Assembly: GCA_045648505.1 (NCBI GenBank)
Contig: JAZROD010000014.1
Span: forward strand, 1-36,831
Direction of reading: 5' to 3'
Length of the DNA stretch: 36,831 nt
Source: RGIG8700 sp045648505
GTDB lineage: Bacteria; Bacillota; Clostridia; RGIG6154
Below are positions 30,724-36,831 of this stretch, piece after piece. The number at the start of each line of letters is the position of its first letter. Within the stretch, counting starts at the first letter, position 1. Below the pieces are notes generated by a model. It was not told where the DNA came from, did no database searches, and saw only the letters and a list, made by a program, of their open reading frames with translations. A program made the translations under genes and the position numbers.

Positions 30724-32109
30724 ATGAGTATTTACAAGAAAATTTTATCAATATCTATATGTATACTGATGCTTTCCTCAATGGTTGTATCTGCAAATGA
30801 GTCTGTAAGCCTTGTGCTTGATTTCAGCCAATTTGATGATATGACAGTTGACAAATTTGGTAAAAAACAGAGCAAGCCTAATAAATTGAGCGATATTCCC
30901 TGGTCAAAGTCAGGAATAGAAGGATTACTTGGAAGTGAGATTGATAGTTGGATAGGTGATCAGATTACGACCTGGGATGGTGAAAATGATACAGCACACT
31001 TCTACATCGAAAAAAATATAGGCAGAAGCGGAGCTGGACTAAGTATGACGAGTTTTGCCGGAACAAATACGGAACTGTGGTATATACAGGAAGATTTGGA
31101 AAATGGAAAGACTACAATATTTTCTTATGATTTTAAAGTGACGAAGAGAAATGCGGCAGGTAAAACAACAAACTACTTCTCTGTTGCAGGTGACGGGAAG
31201 AACGATGGAACTTTTATAAATTCAAAGGATGATGATGGTTATATAACGGTGTTGGCTGACAATACTCAAAAATATCCATTTTCAGAAAATGTATGGTATA
31301 CGATTGTTGTAATTGTAGACGGCTATGAATTAAGCAGCTATTTGTTTGATGAAAACGGAAATGTTTTGCTTCAGACAAGTAAAGATTATTCTAAAACTTC
31401 ACAAACTACAACGAAGGCAAGAATTGCTCGCTTGGATGGTTATACAGAAGAAGGTACAGAAATGTATCTGGATAATATTGAAAAGCATGTGTATTATCCC
31501 ACACAGACAGCACCAACGCTCAAAAAATCAAGTGTAAGTAATGGAGAGGTAGGAATTGCAAGAAATGCATCTTTTGAATTTACATTTGATCAGGATGTTA
31601 CAGGCAATGTTGTTATTACAGACAAAGACGGCGTTGAAGTTTCAGGAATTACAACAACAAAGACAGCATATAACAAGCTAAAGGTTACTTTTGCAGACAA
31701 TATGCTTCTTGAAAAAAAACAAAACTATACAATTTCTTTTGCAGGTATTAAAAACAGTAAAAATTTAACCTGCAGTTCAGAAAATATTGTGTTTGAAACA
31801 GAGGACCTGCACATATGGGACAATATTACAGTAGGTACTGTTTCACAAAATGAAGACAAGGTAGATATTACCTTCACATTAAACGATACACTTGGTTATA
31901 AGTTGTTTACAGGCACGATGATGGCTGTAAGATATGAAAACGGTGTTATGAAAGCAGTTTCAAACATTTCGTTAACAAATGAAGTGGTAGGTTCAGCGGT
32001 AACAAAGACCTTTGACCTTGGTACACTTACATCTGAAAGTAAAATCAAGCTTATTCAGCTTGACTTGACAAACGGACCTGTTGTTATGGCAATAGGAGAA
32101 ACAGAATAA
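30724..32109 (+). CDS. Secreted LamG-like / Ig-like protein
   Basis: A 461-residue exported protein of unknown function. Signal peptide 1-24 (VVSA|NES); a concanavalin/LamG-like beta domain at about 25-255 (with YIEKNIGRSGAGLSM and YLDNIEKHVYYP); an SbsA-like Ig domain at about 260-345 (NASFEFTFDQDVTGNVVITDKDG); and a beta-rich C-terminal part. No catalytic motif seen, so substrate binding is likely. The ATG follows AAAGGAGG by seven bases; a start at 30703 overlaps the previous gene and is rejected. The N-terminal part recalls the non-catalytic domain of the CE12 esterase at 9558-11423. Confidence 0.8.
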   Translation: MSIYKKILSISICILMLSSMVVSANESVSLVLDFSQFDDMTVDKFGKKQSKPNKLSDIPWSKSGIEGLLGSEIDSWIGDQITTWDGENDTAHFYIEKNIGRSGAGLSMTSFAGTNTELWYIQEDLENGKTTIFSYDFKVTKRNAAGKTTNYFSVAGDGKNDGTFINSKDDDGYITVLADNTQKYPFSENVWYTIVVIVDGYELSSYLFDENGNVLLQTSKDYSKTSQTTTKARIARLDGYTEEGTEMYLDNIEKHVYYPTQTAPTLKKSSVSNGEVGIARNASFEFTFDQDVTGNVVITDKDGVEVSGITTTKTAYNKLKVTFADNMLLEKKQNYTISFAGIKNSKNLTCSSENIVFETEDLHIWDNITVGTVSQNEDKVDITFTLNDTLGYKLFTGTMMAVRYENGVMKAVSNISLTNEVVGSAVTKTFDLGTLTSESKIKLIQLDLTNGPVVMAIGETE

Positions 32110-32131
32110 ATTTTTTAAAGGAGTTTTAGAC

Positions 32132-34273
32132 TTGGATAAAAGTAAAACCTATGCAAGCTGGGACAATTATGCAGTCTTATATAATGATGATAAAGGCACT
32201 TTTTCAATAAGATGTCTTAATAAGAGTGATGCCGTATATGATGCCGGTGTTACTGATATTATTATAGACGGTAAGAGTATCGGCGGACTTGAAAGCTTTA
32301 ACAAATGTGTTCTTGAAAGTGACAGATACAATAAAGAGTCTGTTGCATTAGATGTTAAATACACAGAAGGCAAAGCAGGTATAAAATCTATCGCTTTTAA
32401 ATTTATTGTAAGCAGCGAAGGAATAAAATTAAAAGTAAAAACTCCTGAAAATTGCATTGTTGAAATTACAGGCAAAATGTCATGGGGCGATGGGGGATGT
32501 GAAAACACATACCCCATGAGCTCCTTTAAAAAAAGTCCTGTTTTGCGTTCTGCAAATGGTCCTGCATCATCTGCTATGGATGATATGCTGTTTGACAGAC
32601 TTGCGGACAATGCAATCAAATTAAAAGGTGCGGAAAAAATCCGTATCAAATATGACTGGGAAAATAAATGCTATGGCTTTAAGGCTTTAACAGGAAGAAC
32701 AGCTTCTAAAAAGTCTATGAGCTTTTCAGCAGTTAAAGATATAATGGCAAATCAATATGGTATTGATTATGCTCCTCTTTCAAAAGAAAGAACATTTAAA
32801 AAGCCACCTGCCGGCTGGATGACATGGTATTCGGTAAGATTTAACGCTTGTGAAGAAATAGTGCTTAAAAATGCAAAATGGATGAGTGAAAATCTTAAAA
32901 AATACGGTGCAGAATGTGTCTGGGTAGACTGGGAATGGTATCATAAGGATTTCTCCGGTATCAGAGACGACGGTGCAGACAGTTTTAACCCTGATAAAGA
33001 AAAATATCCACACGGACTTAAATATATTTCAGACAAAATCAAGGAAATGGGTCTTGAACCTGCTCTCTGGATTGGTTTTACGGTTGATTCTGATATGAAC
33101 GAGTATCTTAAAGAGAATCCTGAAATTGTTTTCGCTGATATTCCAACCTGGTGCGGAAGATACTTTCTTGATATGACCCACCCAAAATATCTGAACGAGT
33201 TTTTACCAAAGGCTCTTGCAAATGTTCCAAAATGGGGATACAGAGTTGTTAAATACGACACACTGCCACAGGCGATGATGAAACACGAACAGTATCATAA
33301 CAGACTTTATAACCCTGAACTTACAACAAAAGAAGCTTATGTTGGAATGATTAAAAAGGCTCGTCAGGAGCTTGGTGAAGAATGTTATATGCTTTCATGC
33401 GCATCTGATAACGATGCAGATGTATTGTGGGGCATTGGAGTATTTGACTCAGCAAGAATAGGTGGAGATATTTTCAAATGGGAAGAATTTTTGGTTGAAG
33501 GTGTTGAAAGAACTATGAAGTTTTATCCACTTCACACTAACACACTTATTCCTGACAGCGATAATGTTGTTATGAGAGAAGAATACAATGATATTTATCA
33601 GGCTGCATCAAGAATATACTTTGTTTCAATGCTTGGTATTCCAATGACCTTTGGTGATGAATTTGATGCACTTGATGATAAAAGAATTGATTTTATCAAA
33701 AGTTGTTTACCTGTTCTTGATATTCACCCAATGGATGCGTACAGAAAAAAACCTGATAAAAATATCCTTAAGATGAATCTTGCGGTAGAAAAAGAATGGG
33801 AAAGTTATAACATTTTAAATGTGTTTAATAATAAATCAAACAAAAACAAGACTGAAGTTTTGCTTAACGAAGATATGGGCCTTGATGAAGGCGATTATCT
33901 TGTGTATGACTATACTCATGATAAATTTATGGGTGTTGAAAAGACAGGCTTTACTGTTAACCTTGAAAGCTGTGAGAGCAGAATTTTCAGCGTAAGAAAG
34001 AAAGTAAACCATCCGCAGATTATCAGTACATCAAGACATATAAGTCAGGGTGCGGCAGAAATCAATGATGTTAAATGGGTAGAAAAAGATAAAGAACTGA
34101 AAATTTCAGCAGAACTTATTGACAATGTACCTTATACAATTACCTTATATGTGCCTGATGGATATGCTCCGGCAGAAGATATGGAATTTGTAGAGGACAG
34201 AATTTATAAAAAAATAGTAACGCCTGAAAAGTCAGGAACAGCAAATATAAATATAAAATTTATTAATGAATGA
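32132..34273 (+). CDS. Cytoplasmic GH36-like (clan GH-D) alpha-glycosidase
   Basis: A 713-residue enzyme without signal peptide. N-terminal beta domain (1-215); a TIM barrel from about 225 (PPAGWMTWYSVRFNACEE, ECVWVDWEWYHKDF); C-terminal beta domains. Clan GH-D features: Lys-Tyr-Asp at 374-376 (VVKYD) supplies a candidate nucleophile Asp376, and the RxSxD-like SARIGGD places a candidate acid/base at Asp446. Most members are alpha-galactosidases, but some cut beta-L-arabinopyranosides or alpha-N-acetylgalactosaminides, so the sugar is open. The TTG start has AAAGGAG eight bases upstream. It would cleave imported oligosaccharides and feed the two enzymes encoded next. Confidence 0.85.
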   Translation: MDKSKTYASWDNYAVLYNDDKGTFSIRCLNKSDAVYDAGVTDIIIDGKSIGGLESFNKCVLESDRYNKESVALDVKYTEGKAGIKSIAFKFIVSSEGIKLKVKTPENCIVEITGKMSWGDGGCENTYPMSSFKKSPVLRSANGPASSAMDDMLFDRLADNAIKLKGAEKIRIKYDWENKCYGFKALTGRTASKKSMSFSAVKDIMANQYGIDYAPLSKERTFKKPPAGWMTWYSVRFNACEEIVLKNAKWMSENLKKYGAECVWVDWEWYHKDFSGIRDDGADSFNPDKEKYPHGLKYISDKIKEMGLEPALWIGFTVDSDMNEYLKENPEIVFADIPTWCGRYFLDMTHPKYLNEFLPKALANVPKWGYRVVKYDTLPQAMMKHEQYHNRLYNPELTTKEAYVGMIKKARQELGEECYMLSCASDNDADVLWGIGVFDSARIGGDIFKWEEFLVEGVERTMKFYPLHTNTLIPDSDNVVMREEYNDIYQAASRIYFVSMLGIPMTFGDEFDALDDKRIDFIKSCLPVLDIHPMDAYRKKPDKNILKMNLAVEKEWESYNILNVFNNKSNKNKTEVLLNEDMGLDEGDYLVYDYTHDKFMGVEKTGFTVNLESCESRIFSVRKKVNHPQIISTSRHISQGAAEINDVKWVEKDKELKISAELIDNVPYTITLYVPDGYAPAEDMEFVEDRIYKKIVTPEKSGTANINIKFINE

Positions 34274-34284
34274 GGGGATAGTAT

Positions 34285-35682
34285 ATGAAAAAGACAACAT
34301 TTGCATTATTCTTCGGAAACAGAGGTTTCTTTCCGGGAGAAGTAATTGCTAAAGCAAGAGAAGAAATGCAGGAAGCAGTAACAAAAAACGGATTTGATTA
34401 TATCTGTATGGATGAAAGCCTTACAAGATACGGTGCAGTAGAAACCCGTAAGGAAGGAAAGCTGTATGCAAGCTTTCTTGAAGAAAACAGAGGAAAATTT
34501 GATGGCGTAATTTTATGTATGCCAAACTTTTCAGATGAAAACGGTGCAGCAGAAGCACTTAAAGGCATAGATGTTCCTGTTCTTGTTCAGGCATATCCTG
34601 ATGAGCTTGGAAAGATGAATTTTGCACAAAGAAGAGATACTATGTGCGGTAAATTTGCAATGTGTAATGTGCTCCGTCAATGTAAAATTAAGTTTACACT
34701 TACCAAGAAAATGACAGTATCACCTCTTGAGGACTCTTTTGCAGAGGATTTAACAAGATTTGGTGCTATCTGCCGTGTTGTCAAAGGAATGAGAAACTTT
34801 AATATAGGCGCAATGGGTGCAAGAACAACAGCGTTTAAGACAGTAAGAACTGATGAAGTTGCACTCCAAAACAAAGGGATAACTGTTGAAACAATTGACC
34901 TTTCATACATATTTTATTTGATGGAAAATGTTGATGAAACCTTGCTTGCACAAAAGAAGGAATATTATAAGAACCTTTCATCTTTTGGAAATTATCCTGA
35001 TGAAAAGCTGACAAACATTTCAAAGCTTGGTATTGTATTTGATAAATTGATAGAAGAATACAGTTTAAATGCTGTTGCTGTAAGATGCTGGGATGAATTC
35101 GTAACACAGTATAAAATTGCTCCATGTCTTATTTTAAGTGACCTTAACGAGAGAGGAATTCCTGCAGCATGTGAGATGGATATTAATAACGCAGTAATGA
35201 TGTATGCACTTTATCTTGCATCAGGAGAACCTGTAATGCTGCTTGATGTAAATAATAATTATGGTGATTGTTCAACCAAAAATATTATGTTCCATTGTTC
35301 TGCAGTTCCTAAATCATTCTTTGAAGAAGATGTGCCTGTTATCAGCGAACACCTTATGTTTAAAAAGAGCTATGGAGAGGGAACAGGTGTAGGAATTGTA
35401 AACGGTACAATCAAAAAGGGCAAGGCAACCGTTGCAACTGCAAAAACAGAAGACGGCAAGATTTTTGGTTTTACTACTGACGGAAAGCTTACAGATGACC
35501 CATTTGATAAAGAATTTTTCGGAACAGGCGTTGTATTTGAAAACAAAAATCTTGAAGGAATCTTCAGATACATGTGTGAAAATGGCTATAAACATCACGT
35601 GGCAATAGCAAAAGGTGAATGGTCAGACTGTATAGAAGAAGCACTTGTAAAATATTTAGATTATAATATAGATGTACTGTAA
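34285..35682 (+). CDS. L-fucose/L-arabinose isomerase-like protein
   Basis: Metal-dependent aldose-ketose isomerases of this superfamily convert L-fucose, D-arabinose or L-arabinose to the ketose. The 465-residue protein is shorter than FucI (about 590) and lacks its first domain; the C-terminal region is recognisable from AVRCWDEFV, IPAACEMDINNAV and MFHCSAVP. Candidate metal ligands are Glu271 (WDEF), Asp299 (CEMD) and His337 (FHC). Many such short FucI-like proteins are uncharacterised, so the substrate is not known. It begins 11 bp after the glycosidase gene with GAGGGGATA as ribosome site. Confidence 0.85.
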   Translation: MKKTTFALFFGNRGFFPGEVIAKAREEMQEAVTKNGFDYICMDESLTRYGAVETRKEGKLYASFLEENRGKFDGVILCMPNFSDENGAAEALKGIDVPVLVQAYPDELGKMNFAQRRDTMCGKFAMCNVLRQCKIKFTLTKKMTVSPLEDSFAEDLTRFGAICRVVKGMRNFNIGAMGARTTAFKTVRTDEVALQNKGITVETIDLSYIFYLMENVDETLLAQKKEYYKNLSSFGNYPDEKLTNISKLGIVFDKLIEEYSLNAVAVRCWDEFVTQYKIAPCLILSDLNERGIPAACEMDINNAVMMYALYLASGEPVMLLDVNNNYGDCSTKNIMFHCSAVPKSFFEEDVPVISEHLMFKKSYGEGTGVGIVNGTIKKGKATVATAKTEDGKIFGFTTDGKLTDDPFDKEFFGTGVVFENKNLEGIFRYMCENGYKHHVAIAKGEWSDCIEEALVKYLDYNIDVL

Positions 35683-35695
35683 AGGAGATATTAAA

Positions 35696-36580
35696 ATGAA
35701 TAAACTTGGTATTTTTATGAACTTTTGGGAAAAAAACTGGGATGCAGACCATGCTAAATACATCAGAAAAGCCAAAGAAATCGGATTTGATGTACTTGAA
35801 TTTCAGGCACAGCCTCTCCTAGAAATGAGCGACGAAAAAATACGTTCATTAAAGGCACTTGCTGACGAAGTAGGTATCGAGCTTACATATAGCCTCGGCC
35901 TTGACAGAGCATACGATGTATCTTCTCTTGATGAAAATGTCAGAAAAGGCGGAGTTGAATATCTCCAGAATATTGTAAGAAAAATGCATATCGGCGGAGG
36001 CACACTACTTTCTGGCGTAAGCTATGCAGGTTGGGGAACTCCTGATAATTTCCTTGGAGATAAGCGTCCATATTGGGAACAGAGCATAAAAAGTATGAAG
36101 GAAATCATAAAAGTTGCAGAAGAATGCGGTGTAACTTATTGTGTTGAAGCAGTAAACCGTTTTGAAACATGCCTTATCAATACTGCACAGGAAGCTCTTG
36201 ACTATGTTGCAGAAATTGACAGTAAAAATATCGGTGTTCTTCTTGATACCTACCATATGAATATAGAAGAAAATAACATCGGCGATGCAATAAGACTTGT
36301 TGGAGATAAGCTTACAAGCTTCCATACAGGCGAAAACAACCGTACAGCACCGGGCAGAGGACATCTGGACTGGGACGAAATCTTCGGAGCTTTAGCTGAT
36401 ATAAATTACAAAGGCAGAATAGTATCGGAGCCTTTTGTAATGCAAGGCGGAGAAGTTGGACGCGACATCCATGTTTATCGTGATTTGGTTGATAAGCCTT
36501 GTGAAGAAACTATAGACAAGGAAGCAACATATTTACTTGATTTTGAAAAGAAAATGCTTAATAAGTATATGAAAGAATGA
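35696..36580 (+). CDS. Ketose 3-epimerase (D-tagatose/D-psicose 3-epimerase family)
   Basis: Inverts the C3 hydroxyl of a ketose. The 294-residue TIM barrel shows the complete metal-binding quartet Glu151 (VEAVNRFE), Asp184 (LLDTYHMN), His210 (SFHTGE) and Glu245 (SEPF), each one residue beyond the numbering of the well-studied Agrobacterium enzyme. GRGHLDW is also typical. ATG 35696 has AAAGGAGAT upstream; an in-frame start at 35672 overlaps the previous gene. Following an isomerase gene, it would act on the ketose formed there. Confidence 0.92.
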   Translation: MNKLGIFMNFWEKNWDADHAKYIRKAKEIGFDVLEFQAQPLLEMSDEKIRSLKALADEVGIELTYSLGLDRAYDVSSLDENVRKGGVEYLQNIVRKMHIGGGTLLSGVSYAGWGTPDNFLGDKRPYWEQSIKSMKEIIKVAEECGVTYCVEAVNRFETCLINTAQEALDYVAEIDSKNIGVLLDTYHMNIEENNIGDAIRLVGDKLTSFHTGENNRTAPGRGHLDWDEIFGALADINYKGRIVSEPFVMQGGEVGRDIHVYRDLVDKPCEETIDKEATYLLDFEKKMLNKYMKE

Positions 36581-36582
36581 TA

Positions 36583-36831
36583 ATGTTAAAAAGAATTATA
36601 TCAATATGCATTGTATGCACTATGTTTTTTTTGATGGTTGGTGTAAATAGCGTAAATGCAGAAGAAACTGACAAAATCTATTATTATGATAGCTTTGAAA
36701 ATGGTACTGTGCCTGCATTTACAGGCTCACAGGTACAAAATTACATAAGCTCAGCCACCGACACAACCGCAAATTCGATATTCCAGTTAGGTACCACTAA
36801 TACATATTCTGACCACGTTACACTAGTAAAT
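36583..36831 (+). CDS. Secreted protein, N-terminal part only (cut by window end)
   Basis: The first 83 codons are present. A signal peptide (about 1-27, ending NAEE) is followed by YYYDSFENGTVPAFTGS, similar in style to the start of LamG-like domains in the other exported proteins here. It begins two bases after the epimerase stop codon, with only a weak AAAG ribosome site, so translation may be coupled. The rest, and any catalytic domain, lie beyond 36831. Confidence 0.7.
   Translation, partial: MLKRIISICIVCTMFFLMVGVNSVNAEETDKIYYYDSFENGTVPAFTGSQVQNYISSATDTTANSIFQLGTTNTYSDHVTLVN

Overview
This window looks like chromosome of a low-GC, anaerobic, probably spore-forming member of the Clostridia. 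The supports are AT-rich intergenic DNA, consensus sigma-A-type promoters with 16-18 bp spacers, strong AGGAGG-like ribosome binding sites with ATG/TTG/GTG starts, a DUF1292 protein, a signal-less LysM-GH18 protein of the YaaH/spore-germination type, a GlpP antiterminator, a CUT1 sugar ABC transporter paired with a YesM/YesN-like two-component system, and S-layer-homology (SLH) proteins. A pectin-degrading, SLH-bearing gut lineage such as a Monoglobus relative would fit, but that is inference only; the species cannot be named from the sequence.

Layout. 1-530: the end of a mini-hairpin array, a strong promoter, a duplicated 5' piece of tRNA-Leu followed by about 138 nt of structured GC-rich sequence, then the intact tRNA-Leu(UAG). 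544-1653: an ArsB/NhaD (SLC13-like) ion transporter. 1682-4343 (minus): argH and argG; two ARG-box-like operators lie between argG and a divergent YkvI-like transporter (4528-5433). 5489-6678: an unknown membrane protein, a DUF1292 protein and a probable 6S RNA. 6712-8067 (minus): a fic gene lying between a partial 3' copy of tRNA-Ser and the intact tRNA-Ser(GGA), apparently a small islet. 8173-13146: the LysM-GH18 protein, a secreted CE12-type acetylesterase with a divergent AraC regulator, and a secreted LysM-CAP protein.

13152-18463 is a compact glycerol-3-phosphate operon: a terminator-containing leader, a GlpA-like dehydrogenase with a [2Fe-2S] domain, a second FAD oxidoreductase, a DUF1667 protein, a glycerophosphodiesterase, the antiterminator GlpP itself and a HAD phosphatase. 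No glycerol kinase or facilitator is present, so the operon reads as salvage of glycerophosphodiesters under GlpP feedback. A tRNA-Gln/tRNA-Lys pair follows (18584-18750).

18917-36831 is a glycan-utilisation region. On the minus strand an SGNH esterase overlaps a sensor kinase, which is followed upstream by an AraC-type response regulator. Divergent from these starts a run of nine tightly spaced plus-strand genes plus one cut by the window end: two permeases, a lipoprotein binding protein, two SLH proteins, a secreted LamG/Ig-like protein, a cytoplasmic GH36-like glycosidase, an L-fucose-isomerase-like protein, a ketose 3-epimerase, and a further secreted protein. A pair of 10-bp direct repeats spaced exactly 21 bp, just upstream of the transporter promoter, is a good candidate for the response-regulator site. 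The inferred flow is surface capture, import, exo-cleavage in the cytoplasm, aldose-ketose isomerisation and C3 epimerisation. The sugar is not identifiable, and this catabolic pairing is the best candidate here for an undescribed system.
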